Of a stretch of DNA of 64,000 bases, positions 24,544-33,041 are shown in pieces. Source of the stretch: Alcanivoracaceae bacterium (GTDB lineage Bacteria > Pseudomonadota > Gammaproteobacteria > Pseudomonadales > Alcanivoracaceae). Under the pieces are notes generated by a model. That model saw nothing but the letters and a program-made list of their open reading frames with translations. It was not told the DNA's origin and searched no databases. The position numbers were made by a program, and so were the translations under genes. The stretch is from the NCBI GenBank assembly GCA_029212745.1, contig JARGOL010000002.1, forward strand, positions 191 to 64,190. Reading direction: 5' to 3'. Within the stretch, counting starts at the first letter, position 1, and every line of letters begins with the position of its first letter.

Positions 24544-25566
24544 TTAGAGCAGGTCGTCGATATTGACTGAGGGCTGGTTCTTGGACGCGTCGTCCCAGAA
24601 GGTGCCCAGGCCGCCAAGCGGGGTACGCTTGCCGGTGGCTTCGGTCCACATGCGGTCGGAAATGCTGGCAATGATGGATTCGGCCATTTTGTCGAGAATG
24701 CGGTAATCCGGGTTCAGGTCATCACCGTTGGCGGCGAAATCACGGATCACCTTGCGCAGGCGCTGGTCATCGCCCTTGCTGTAGGCGGCCAGTGCATACA
24801 TGGCGCTGCCCAGGCGAACACCGTCCTGGAAGCCCAGTTTGGCGGCCTGTTCCAGCTCTTTCCATGGCTCGGCGTTCTTGGGTGCCAGCATGGGCAGCAG
24901 GTTCCAGATGGACGCTCGAACGCCACGGGGCACACCCCACCATTTGGCGTTATCCAGGCAGGCCGCGCCGCGCTCGACCTTGGCGGCGATGTCACGCGGG
25001 ACACCCACCGTGCCGTCGGCGATACCGTCGTTCATCAGTGCCTGCACGCCACCGACCAGACCGATCATCCAGACCAGCTCATCAAAATCTTTCTTCAGTT
25101 TCGGGCACTCGCCGTTGTTGGCCTCACCGTAGACACTGACCAGCCGGCTGTAGGCCGTGTACTGGCGTTTGGCAGACATGGCGGCATAACGCTTCTGCTG
25201 GATGCGTGCGTCCTGGGCCTCAGCCACATTGCCCTGGTTGATGGCGCGCAGGTAACGCAGCTCCGCCTCCATGGCCAGTGCATCGGTACAGCTGGATGCG
25301 GTCACGTACATAAGCACCGCCAGCTTGTCCGGGTGGGCGCCGACACGTTCAAAGGAGAGCAGCAGCGGGGTCTGGGCCTCACCGGCAGCACAGGCAATCC
25401 GGGTATCGTCATCGCTCATCATGTACGGCACCATCTCGCTACGGCCGAAACTGACGAGGACATCCCCGGTGGTCTTGTAGATCATCCCGCAACCCTGGAG
25501 CACCAGAGTGGCCAGGCCCAGAAGGGCGAAGCGGGCGCTTCTGGCGAAAGAAATGGACGGCAACAT
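24544..25566 (-). CDS. TatT-like TRAP-associated lipoprotein
   Basis: 340 residues from ATG 25566. The N-terminus is a lipoprotein signal with lipobox LQGC (lipidated Cys26). The mature protein looks all-helical with degenerate TPR-like pairs, for example AAKLGFQDGVRLGSAMYALAAYSKGDD, and a conserved FGRSEMVPYMMSDDD near the start. It ends with NIDDLL. T. pallidum TatT (Tp0956) is a helical-repeat lipoprotein that partners a TRAP receptor; the size, lipidation and gene order (lipoprotein, receptor, permease) support a TatT-type assignment, though residue-level homology should be tested. Confidence 0.7.
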   Translation of the reverse strand: MLPSISFARSARFALLGLATLVLQGCGMIYKTTGDVLVSFGRSEMVPYMMSDDDTRIACAAGEAQTPLLLSFERVGAHPDKLAVLMYVTASSCTDALAMEAELRYLRAINQGNVAEAQDARIQQKRYAAMSAKRQYTAYSRLVSVYGEANNGECPKLKKDFDELVWMIGLVGGVQALMNDGIADGTVGVPRDIAAKVERGAACLDNAKWWGVPRGVRASIWNLLPMLAPKNAEPWKELEQAAKLGFQDGVRLGSAMYALAAYSKGDDQRLRKVIRDFAANGDDLNPDYRILDKMAESIIASISDRMWTEATGKRTPLGGLGTFWDDASKNQPSVNIDDLL

Positions 25567-25734
25567 GAAACAACTCCTGCGTTTTTGTTCTTTGAGAGGG
25601 GGAAACAGTACCGAATGGCCCAAACCGGCACAAGCCGCTGTTTACAATAAACTACCCTCTTTAACGGGGCAGTATTATTTGTCTGCGAATTTCAGGACAA
25701 TAGCCACACTGTTACGTGATTCCGGGGTTTAGGT

Positions 25735-27096
25735 ATGGGAAAAAAGACTGAGGTGACGGACATACGCGAATGGCTGAGCAGTAGCCGATCCGGTCTCGGT
25801 CTGGCCCTGACGTCGGCCCGCGGCGGCCTGCGCGTCCTGCAAACCCTCTCGGTTCTGGCCCGTACCGGTGTGGACTGGCTGTCGGGGGACCGTCCGCCGG
25901 TACCACGCCTGTTGCGGGAGACATTCGAGGAGCTGGGCACCACCTATATCAAGCTGGGCCAGTTCATCGCCAGTTCGCCCTCCATTTTCCCGGACGGCTA
26001 CGTGGAAGAGTTCCAGAAGTGCCTGGATCGTACCCCGCCACTGGCATTTCACTATATACGCCGCACCGTGGAGGAGGAGCTGGGCCAGCCCATGGAAGCG
26101 CTGTACAGCTGGGTGGATCCGCAGCCGCTGGCTTCCGCCTCCATCGCCCAGGTCCACGCTGCCCGCCTGCACAACGGTGACGAAGTGGTTATCAAGGTGC
26201 AGAAGCCGGGTGTCGAGCATGTACTGCTGACGGATTTCAATTTCATCTACCTGGCGGCCCGGGTTACCGAGTGGCTGGCGCCGGGACTGTCGCGTTCAGC
26301 CGTTTCCGGTGTCATTGAGGAGTTGCAGGCGTCGATGCTGGAGGAATGCGACTTTCTCAAGGAAGCGGATAATCTCCGTGTCTTCAACGAGTTCCTGCAG
26401 ACCACCGGCAATACGCGCGCGGTGGCGCCGAAGCCGTACCTCGAGTTTACCTCGCGCCGTGTACTCACCATGGAGCGTTTCCACGGCGTTCCGTTGACCG
26501 ACATCGAGGTGCTGCGCGAATACACGGATGACCCGGCGGATACCCTGATTACGGCGCTGAATACCTGGTTCTCCAGCCTGATGCTGTGTGACTTCTTCCA
26601 TGCGGATGTGCATGCCGGCAACCTGATGCTGCTGCGCGATGGGCGTATCGGGTTCATCGATTTCGGTATTGTCGGCCGTATCCGGCGTACCACCTGGGAT
26701 GCCATGGCAGGCTTCTTCGATGCCATCGGCCGTGGCGATGTGCACCAGATGGCACAATCCATGGCACAGATCGGGATGACCCGGGAAGAAGTGGATGTGG
26801 ATGCCCTGGCACGTGATATTGAGCAATTCCAGGACCGCCTGATGCGCGTGGATCCGTCGTCACTGGTCCAGGGCGACCGCAATGACAAGGAAGTGAACCG
26901 TCTGCTGATGGATATCATCAACATTGGCGAGGGGCATGGCATCCGTTTCCCGCGGGAGTTCGCCCTTTTGCTTAAGCAGTTCCTGTATTTCGACCGTTAT
27001 GTGCAGGCCCTGGCGCCGGAGCTGGACATGTTTGGCGACGCCCGCGTGGACATGTTCGGGGCGCTGGAAGAGTTGCCGCCCGGGCCGCTGCACTGA
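25735..27096 (+). CDS. ABC1/UbiB/COQ8-family protein kinase-like ATPase
   Basis: 453 residues. Family motifs appear in order: KLGQ (73-76, the KxGQ helix), the Ala-rich PLASASIAQVHAA (about 131-143), the VIKVQKPG lysine strand (Lys154), EEcDF-type ECDFLKEADN, FHADVHAGNLML, and FIDFGIVGRI (DFG). The KxGQ and A-rich motifs mark it as COQ8/UbiB-like rather than a general kinase. It lacks the two C-terminal membrane helices of E. coli UbiB, and no ubiquinone genes adjoin it. It is divergent from the TatT-like lipoprotein and convergent with the receptor paralogue 3 gene, 22 bp apart, so it is embedded in the transport region. Confidence 0.9.
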   Translation: MGKKTEVTDIREWLSSSRSGLGLALTSARGGLRVLQTLSVLARTGVDWLSGDRPPVPRLLRETFEELGTTYIKLGQFIASSPSIFPDGYVEEFQKCLDRTPPLAFHYIRRTVEEELGQPMEALYSWVDPQPLASASIAQVHAARLHNGDEVVIKVQKPGVEHVLLTDFNFIYLAARVTEWLAPGLSRSAVSGVIEELQASMLEECDFLKEADNLRVFNEFLQTTGNTRAVAPKPYLEFTSRRVLTMERFHGVPLTDIEVLREYTDDPADTLITALNTWFSSLMLCDFFHADVHAGNLMLLRDGRIGFIDFGIVGRIRRTTWDAMAGFFDAIGRGDVHQMAQSMAQIGMTREEVDVDALARDIEQFQDRLMRVDPSSLVQGDRNDKEVNRLLMDIINIGEGHGIRFPREFALLLKQFLYFDRYVQALAPELDMFGDARVDMFGALEELPPGPLH

Positions 27097-27118
27097 GCAC
27101 AACCCGGCGCGTACCTGG

Positions 27119-28309
27119 TCATTCCACGGGGTTGGCGCACTCCGCCCGGTTGGCGTCCAGTTTGCAACGGATCTTGCGCTGCAGGGACAGCATGTCAGCA
27201 TCGTAGTAGCCGCGCTGGCGCAGTTCCAGGCGCGCCTCCTGCATCATCACTTCGTACTGCTGCTTGTCCTTTTCCGGTAGCGGGATCCACCATTTGGCAG
27301 GCACCTTTGCCTCTTCTTCTGCCAGACGCTGGCGAATCAGGTCGTAGTTCTGGAAAAAGGCCTCGCGCACCAGCTGTGCCAGCTCGTTGGGGAACTTGTC
27401 CTTGCGCCCGATCAGCTGCATGGTGATCTGCGCCAGCGGGTACTCGACGATGCCGCCGTCCGGGCTCATGCCCTTGTAGAGCTCCAGCACTTCATAGGCC
27501 ACAAGGGGGGCGGCCAGCACATCCACCACGCCGTTGTTAAACTTGTTCGGGGCGCTGACGATGTCAGAGGCGATCGGTGTGGCGCCGACACTGGCAACCA
27601 TCTCGGCCTGAGTCTTGTCGTAGTCCAGTACCGCCACCTTGCGCCCGGCTGCAGCTGCCAGGGAGTTGATGCTTCGATCGTTGACGAATACATAGGCGGC
27701 ACCGGCCGGTGCGATGCCAAGAATGACATACTCGCCACTGACCATCCGCGGCGCGCTTTTCGGATGTGCCAGTACTCGCAGCAGCACCTTCATGTGTTCC
27801 TGGCTGGGCACTGCACCCACCGCGTCAATGGTCCCCGCATACTTGTGGAACAGGCGCGCGCGCAATCCTGACATCAACGCGGCGTCACACATGCCGGCCT
27901 TGAGGTCCTCAGCCAGCACCGACTCGTTGGTGAACGGGATCAGTTCGACATCGACGCCGTACTTGAGGATCTGGGTGCGCTGGTCCATGGCGGCGGTGAA
28001 AATCGGGCCCGAGCGGCCGGCAATGTCCCAGATGCAGACGCGGCGCTTGACCGGCTCACCCTTGCCAAAACCGGTCAGCTCCTTGAGGGCGGCGGCACGT
28101 TCTTCGATGCTGCGTGTCTGGTCGAACGCGATGGCGCGCATCTGTGCGGCGTTTTCCGGGGTCAGCGTGAACCCGGGCGCCGCCCTGTTCAGCTCTTCCT
28201 TCTGCTGGGCCGTCATCATCGTGGCGTCATCGTTTGCCGCGCTGGCCGCCAGCGGCAGCAGGATCATCAGGCACATCGCAAGGAAAGTGCGCAGGTTGAG
28301 GCGTTTCAT
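27119..28309 (-). CDS. Putative solute-binding protein, long form (paralogue 3)
   Basis: 396 residues from ATG 28309 with a signal peptide (about 1-22). Compared with the short forms it carries an extra domain of about 65-70 residues after the signal (APGFTLTPENAAQMRAIAFD..RSIEERAAALKELTGF), before the family core starts at RRVCIWD. The core signatures AGMCDAALMSGLRAR, GIAPAGAAYVFVNDR, FNNGVVDVLAAPLVAY..LELYKG and RCKLDANRAEC are intact, with all four shared cysteines. Third gene of a tandem array. The 80-bp gap before it may allow a separate start of transcription. Confidence 0.8.
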   Translation of the reverse strand: MKRLNLRTFLAMCLMILLPLAASAANDDATMMTAQQKEELNRAAPGFTLTPENAAQMRAIAFDQTRSIEERAAALKELTGFGKGEPVKRRVCIWDIAGRSGPIFTAAMDQRTQILKYGVDVELIPFTNESVLAEDLKAGMCDAALMSGLRARLFHKYAGTIDAVGAVPSQEHMKVLLRVLAHPKSAPRMVSGEYVILGIAPAGAAYVFVNDRSINSLAAAAGRKVAVLDYDKTQAEMVASVGATPIASDIVSAPNKFNNGVVDVLAAPLVAYEVLELYKGMSPDGGIVEYPLAQITMQLIGRKDKFPNELAQLVREAFFQNYDLIRQRLAEEEAKVPAKWWIPLPEKDKQQYEVMMQEARLELRQRGYYDADMLSLQRKIRCKLDANRAECANPVE

Positions 28310-28389
28310 TTTCAATCCCTTGAACGTCGCTCCGGAGGTGCTTGCTTCAGGTTCTCTGACCCCGCTCCAGGAGCTGCTGTTGCAGTTTG

Positions 28390-29574
28390 TTATTCCACAT
28401 TCATGCTGCATTCTGCCCGTGACGGGTCAAACTTGCAGCGCACTTTGCGTTGCAGCGTCAGCATCTCGCCATCGTAGTATGACTCCTCGCGCAAGGCCAC
28501 ACGGGCGCTCTGCATCATGGTTTCGTACTCCGTGTGGTCCGCAGGCGGCACATCAATCCACCATTTATCGGGTACCTGGCGGGTTTCCTCGCGAATGAAG
28601 CTCATCACCAGGTCGTAATTTTCCATGGCCGATTCCCGTACCAGCTGGGCAATTTCGTTGGGGAATTTGTCGCGCCGGCCGATCAGCTGCATGGTCAGTT
28701 GCGCCAGCGGGACACGCACGATACCACCGTCCGGTGACATGCCCTTGTACAGTTCCAGGGTGCGGTAAGCCACCAGCGGGGCCGGCAGGATGTCGATGGT
28801 GCCGTTATTGAACCGGCTCGGGGCGGTGACAAAGTCCGACGGAACCGGGATGGCGCCGATGCTGGAAATCATGTGCGACTGGATGCGGTCGCTTTCCAGC
28901 ACGGCGACCCGTTTCCCGGCTGCTTTTGCCAATGTGGTGATAGAGCGGTCGTTGACGAATACGTATGCCGTCCCCGCCGGGAAAATGCCCAGCACAACGA
29001 AGTTTTCATCCACCATCTTGCCGGCATTGCTGGGGTGGCTGATCGCTTCCAGAATGACCTTGAGATGATCCTGGGAGGGCAGTGCGCCAACGGCATCAAT
29101 GGTGCCGCTGTACTTGTTGAACTGGCGTGCGCGCAGGCCGCTCATCAGCGCGGCGTCACAAAGACCGGCCTTGAGTTCTTCGGCGATCACGGTTTCGCTG
29201 GTATACGGCACCATCTGCAGGTCGATACCAAACTTCAGGACACGCTCGCGCTGTGCCATGGCAGCATTGAAGATCGGCCCCTCGCGCCCGAGCATGTCCC
29301 AGATACAGATGCGGCGGGAAAGACGCGGTTTGCCGTCTGTGGGCTCGACGCCTGACATGCGGGCGATGGCGGCAATGCGCTCCTCCACTGTCAGGGGCAA
29401 ATCGAAAACGGCGGCTTTCATGGCCTCGAACAACGCCTCGGTCATCGGGATGCCTGGCGCCAGTTGCTCCCAGCGTTGCTGTTCCTCCGGCGTGAGTTTG
29501 ACCGGTTCTGATGCGGACAGTGTGTTCGTGGCCAGCAAGGCGAGTGCCAGTAGCAGGGAAGTAATCCGTGTCAT
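28390..29574 (-). CDS. Putative solute-binding protein, long form (paralogue 4)
   Basis: 394 residues from ATG 29574 with a signal peptide (about 1-20). The N-terminal extra domain is present (APGIPMTEALFEAMKAAVFDLPLTVEERIAAIARMSGV), then RRICIWDMLGREGPIF and the family core with AGLCDAALMSGLRAR, PAGTAYVFVNDR, FNNGTIDILPAPLVAYRTLELYKG and VRCKFDPSRAEC. The start follows the stop of paralogue 5 by 4 bp, so these two are in one operon. Spacing and sequence divergence mean the copies are old duplicates rather than a recent tandem expansion. Confidence 0.8.
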   Translation of the reverse strand: MTRITSLLLALALLATNTLSASEPVKLTPEEQQRWEQLAPGIPMTEALFEAMKAAVFDLPLTVEERIAAIARMSGVEPTDGKPRLSRRICIWDMLGREGPIFNAAMAQRERVLKFGIDLQMVPYTSETVIAEELKAGLCDAALMSGLRARQFNKYSGTIDAVGALPSQDHLKVILEAISHPSNAGKMVDENFVVLGIFPAGTAYVFVNDRSITTLAKAAGKRVAVLESDRIQSHMISSIGAIPVPSDFVTAPSRFNNGTIDILPAPLVAYRTLELYKGMSPDGGIVRVPLAQLTMQLIGRRDKFPNEIAQLVRESAMENYDLVMSFIREETRQVPDKWWIDVPPADHTEYETMMQSARVALREESYYDGEMLTLQRKVRCKFDPSRAECSMNVE

Positions 29575-29578
29575 GGTG

Positions 29579-30760
29579 TTACTCCTCCGGGTTCGCGCAT
29601 TCGGCATGGGACGGGTTCAGCTTGCAGCGGATCTTGCGTTGTAGTGTCAGCATCTCGCTGTGGTAATAGCCACGTTCGCGCAGTTCAATGCGCGCCTGTT
29701 TCATCATGTTCTCGTACTCGAGCTTGTCCTGCTCCGGTAACGGGATGAACCATTTCTGGGGCACCATTGCCTCTTCCCGGGCAATGATTTCCATGATCCG
29801 GTCGTAGTGCTGGAGGGTCATCTCGCGGATCAGCTGTGCCATTTCGTTGGGGAAAGTGTCGCTGTCGCCGACGAGCTGCATGGTGATCTGGGCGAGCGGG
29901 TAGTCGATGATACCGCCGTCCGGCTCCATGCCCTTGTACAGCTCCATGATCTGGTAGGCCATCAGTGGCGCCGCCAGCACGTCCACCACACCGTTGTTGA
30001 ACATGCCCGGGGCGCGTGTGATATCCGTGGAGATGGGAGTGGCGCCGATGCCGGCGATCATTTCCGCCTGGGTCGGGTCGTGTTCCAGCACCGCCACCCG
30101 TTTGCCTGCCGCCTTGGCCAGGGTATTGATTTCACGGTCGTTGACGAAGGCGTAGGCACCGCCGCCCGGGAACACCCCCATGACGACGAACGGGCCCTGT
30201 ACCATTTTCGGTGCGGTGTGCGGGTGGGCAACCACGTGCAACAGCGTTTTCATGTGCTCGCGCGTGGGTAGCGCACCAATGGCGTCAATGGTGCCGGTGA
30301 ACAGGTTGAAGTTGCGCGCGCGCATGCCGCTCATCAGGGCGGCGTCACAGCGGCCCGATTTCAGCTCATCGGCAAGCACACCTTCGGTGGTATAGGGCAC
30401 CAGGTCGAGCGTCACGCCCAGTTCCATGGCGCGTACCTGCTGTTCCTTGGCAGCGGAAAAGATCGGGCCGTGCCGGCCCACCGGATCCCAGATGCAGATG
30501 GTCCAGCGCATGCGCTGGTCCTCGGGCAGGTCCTGGACACCGGACAGGCGGGACATGGCCTGGATGCGTGTATCCAGGTCCAGGTGGTCATGGCTGTAAA
30601 CCACCTCTTTCATGAACGCCACCAGATCCGGTGTGATCTCGATTCCCGGCGCCAGCTGCTGAATGGCGCTCTGGTGGTGTTCGGGCAGACTGGTCACCGG
30701 CTTTGCGGCCAGCACGGCCTGGCAGGCCAGAAGCGCCAGCACCATTGTTATTGTTCTCAT
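29579..30760 (-). CDS. Putative solute-binding protein, long form (paralogue 5)
   Basis: 393 residues with a signal peptide (about 1-18, ending VLAAK). Same build as paralogues 3 and 4: extra domain (APGIEITPDLVAFMKEVVYSHDHLDLDTRIQAMSRLSGV), then ICIWDPVGRHGPIFSAAKEQ and the family core with SGRCDAALMSGMRAR, GGGAYAFVNDR, FNNGVVDVLAAPLMAY..MELYKG and IRCKLNPSHAEC. First gene of the three-receptor array. The 139-bp region upstream (30761-30899) holds a GCGGGGC/GCCCCGC hairpin (30864-30882) and no clear promoter that I can call. Confidence 0.8.
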   Translation of the reverse strand: MRTITMVLALLACQAVLAAKPVTSLPEHHQSAIQQLAPGIEITPDLVAFMKEVVYSHDHLDLDTRIQAMSRLSGVQDLPEDQRMRWTICIWDPVGRHGPIFSAAKEQQVRAMELGVTLDLVPYTTEGVLADELKSGRCDAALMSGMRARNFNLFTGTIDAIGALPTREHMKTLLHVVAHPHTAPKMVQGPFVVMGVFPGGGAYAFVNDREINTLAKAAGKRVAVLEHDPTQAEMIAGIGATPISTDITRAPGMFNNGVVDVLAAPLMAYQIMELYKGMEPDGGIIDYPLAQITMQLVGDSDTFPNEMAQLIREMTLQHYDRIMEIIAREEAMVPQKWFIPLPEQDKLEYENMMKQARIELRERGYYHSEMLTLQRKIRCKLNPSHAECANPEE

Positions 30761-30899
30761 GGGGCATCCCGTCTATGGCGGCGATTGATGCGTGACAGTG
30801 TAGGGGCGGGGTGTGGGCGTCAGGTTGACCAATTAGTCGGGCAGCGCAGACGATTCTGTCAACGCGGGGCTGGATGCCCCGCGCGGCGGCACTCTGGGG

Positions 30900-31667
30900 C
30901 TATTTTGGCTGGGCGTCGATGGATGCGCCGTTGACGTCAGCGCTGTCCGGGCCGAGCAGGAACAGGTAGGGGGCGACGATGTCTTCGGGCAGCGTCACCG
31001 TCTGCGGGTCCTCCCCCGGGTAGGCATTGGCGCGCATGGCGGTGCGTGTGGCGCCCGGATTGATGGCGTTTACCCGCACCGGGCTGATGTTCTCCAGCTC
31101 ATCAGCGAGTACCTGCATCATGCCCTCGGTGGCGAACTTGCTCACCGCGTACGCGCCCCAGAAGGCGCGCCCCTTGCGGCCGACGCTGGACGTGGTGAAT
31201 ACCACGCGGCCGTCGTCAGCGGCCTGCAGCAGCGGCAGCAGCGCCTGGGTGAGCAGGAACTGGGCGTTGACGTTGACCTGCATGACGCTTTCCCAGCTGC
31301 CGTCAGGGTAGCTTTCCAGGGGGGTGATCTCACCCAGCAGGGAAGCGTTGTGCAGCAGGCCGTCCAGGCGGCCGAATTCGTTGTCCAGCAGACTGGCCAG
31401 TTCCTGGTAGTCCTGTGGCCGTGCCACCTGCAGGTTGAGCGGCGCCAGTGCCGGTTCCGCACCGCCTTCCGACTTGATCTGGTCGTATACGGCTTCCAGT
31501 TTCTCCTGGGTCCGGCCCAGTAGCACGACGGTGGCACCGTGACGTGCCAGGGCCAGGGAAACGGCGCGGCCAATGCCGTCACCGGCACCGGTGACCAGGA
31601 TCACACGGCCGCTGAGGGCGTCCGCTGCGCAGCTGTAGGTGATGGCTCGCTGGTTGGCGTCGCTCAT
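30900..31667 (-). CDS. yciK: YciK-family short-chain dehydrogenase/reductase
   Basis: 255 residues of the classical SDR fold: cofactor motif VTGAGDGIGRAVSLAL, NAS (LLHNASLLG), catalytic Ser in TTSSVGRKGRAFWGAYAVSK with YxxxK, and NPGATRTAMRANAYPGEDP, a stretch typical of YciK. It is probably an NADP-dependent oxidoreductase; the substrate is unknown. Its ATG overlaps the mupP stop (ATGA), and the order mtaD-ubiG-mupP-yciK matches Pseudomonas. Confidence 0.92.
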   Translation of the reverse strand: MSDANQRAITYSCAADALSGRVILVTGAGDGIGRAVSLALARHGATVVLLGRTQEKLEAVYDQIKSEGGAEPALAPLNLQVARPQDYQELASLLDNEFGRLDGLLHNASLLGEITPLESYPDGSWESVMQVNVNAQFLLTQALLPLLQAADDGRVVFTTSSVGRKGRAFWGAYAVSKFATEGMMQVLADELENISPVRVNAINPGATRTAMRANAYPGEDPQTVTLPEDIVAPYLFLLGPDSADVNGASIDAQPK

Positions 31668-32344
31668 AGGTAATTCTCCGCCAGGGTATCGATCAGGCCA
31701 TGCAATTCGCTGGCCTGGTGGATGTAATGGTCGGCATTCCAGTCCTCGGGATTATCGCCCGCATCAATGTAGCCAAACAGGGCGGCCACGGTTTCCATGC
31801 CGGCATTGCGCCCCGCTTCAATATCGCGCTGGTGGTCACCCACATATATCGAGTGAAGCGGGTCGGCACCGACTTGCCGGCAGGCGAGCAACAGGCCTTC
31901 GGGATCGGGTTTGCGCTGCTGCACGTGGTCGGGGCAGATGATGGCGCCGACACGTTCGCCGAGGCCCAGGCCCTGCAGGACAGGTCGCGAGAACCGTACC
32001 GGTTTGTTGGTGACGACGCCCCAGGGAATGCCAGCGTCGTCGAGTTGCTGCAGGACTTCCGTCATGCCGGGAAACAGGCAGCTCTCCACATCCAGGTGTT
32101 GTTCGTAGGCGTCCAGCAGGCGGTTGAGCCAGTATTCAAAGTCCTCGTCACCCGGCCCCAGGGAAAAGCCCAGGCGGATCAGGGCGCGGGCACCGTTGGA
32201 TACCTGCTGGCGCACCTGCGCGGCGGACACCGGTGCGCGCCCGGCTTCTTCAAGGACGCGATTGAGTACCACATAAAAGTCCGGTGCCGTGTCTACCAGG
32301 GTGCCGTCGAGGTCGAAATGGACGGAAGGCTTATGGGTTTTCAT
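31664..32344 (-). CDS. mupP: HAD phosphatase, MupP (N-acetylmuramic acid 6-phosphate phosphatase) / Gph type
   Basis: 226 residues. HAD motif I is [10 protein letters not shown], motif II VVTNKP, motif III the Lys in [11 protein letters not shown] and motif [19 protein letters not shown]. In Pseudomonas the gene in this exact position between ubiG and yciK is MupP, which dephosphorylates MurNAc-6-P in a cell-wall recycling route that also sets beta-lactamase induction; older annotation calls it phosphoglycolate phosphatase. The gene-order argument is the reason for preferring MupP. It overlaps ubiG by 14 bp. Confidence 0.85.
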   Translation of the reverse strand: MKTHKPSVHFDLDGTLVDTAPDFYVVLNRVLEEAGRAPVSAAQVRQQVSNGARALIRLGFSLGPGDEDFEYWLNRLLDAYEQHLDVESCLFPGMTEVLQQLDDAGIPWGVVTNKPVRFSRPVLQGLGLGERVGAIICPDHVQQRKPDPEGLLLACRQVGADPLHSIYVGDHQRDIEAGRNAGMETVAALFGYIDAGDNPEDWNADHYIHQASELHGLIDTLAENYL

Positions 32345-33041
32345 TACGGATGCTGGCCATCAGGTAATTCACGGATACGTCCCGGTTGAGTCGATAAACC
32401 TGTGTCACCGGGTTGTAGATCATGCCGGTGGTGTCGGTGACCTGGAGGCCGGCATCACGGCACCAGCCGGCCAGTTCAGAGGGCTTGATCAGCTTGGCGT
32501 ATTCGTGGGTGCCCCGGGGCAGCAGCCGCAGCACATACTCGGCGCCGACAATGGCAAACAGGAACGCTTTCGGGTTGCGGTTGATGGTGGAGAAGAACAC
32601 CTGTCCGCCAGGCTTTACCAGCCGGGCGCAGGCGGCGATCACGGCGCCGGGGTCGGGCACATGCTCGAGCATCTCCAGGCAGGTGACCACGTCATAACCG
32701 GCCGGCCGCTGGTCGGCAAGGTGCTCTGCGGTGCTGTGCAGGTACTCCACCTGCACGCCGGATTTTTCCGCGTGCAGGCGCGCCACGGCCAGCGGTGCCT
32801 CGCCCATGTCGATACCGGTAACGGTGGCGCCCATGCGCGCCATGCCCTCGCTCAGCAGGCCGCCGCCGCAGCCAATGTCGACAACCTGCTTGCCGGCCAG
32901 CGAGACCCGCTCGTCAATGTAGCCCAGGCGCAGCGGGTTGATGTCATGCAGGGGACGGAACTCGGAGGACGGGTCCCACCACCGTTCGGCCAGTGCCTCG
33001 AACTTGGCGATTTCGCCGGCATCAACGTTGTCATGTGTCAT
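32331..33041 (-). CDS. ubiG: Ubiquinone biosynthesis O-methyltransferase
   Basis: 236 residues from ATG 33041. The opening [32 protein letters not shown] is diagnostic of UbiG, followed by the SAM-binding [27 protein letters not shown] and the [12 protein letters not shown] and [21 protein letters not shown] blocks. It methylates both hydroxyls of ubiquinone intermediates at the membrane. Starts inside the end of mtaD (11-bp overlap) and overlaps mupP at its end, so the four genes form a compact operon. Confidence 0.97.
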   Translation of the reverse strand: MTHDNVDAGEIAKFEALAERWWDPSSEFRPLHDINPLRLGYIDERVSLAGKQVVDIGCGGGLLSEGMARMGATVTGIDMGEAPLAVARLHAEKSGVQVEYLHSTAEHLADQRPAGYDVVTCLEMLEHVPDPGAVIAACARLVKPGGQVFFSTINRNPKAFLFAIVGAEYVLRLLPRGTHEYAKLIKPSELAGWCRDAGLQVTDTTGMIYNPVTQVYRLNRDVSVNYLMASIRNENP

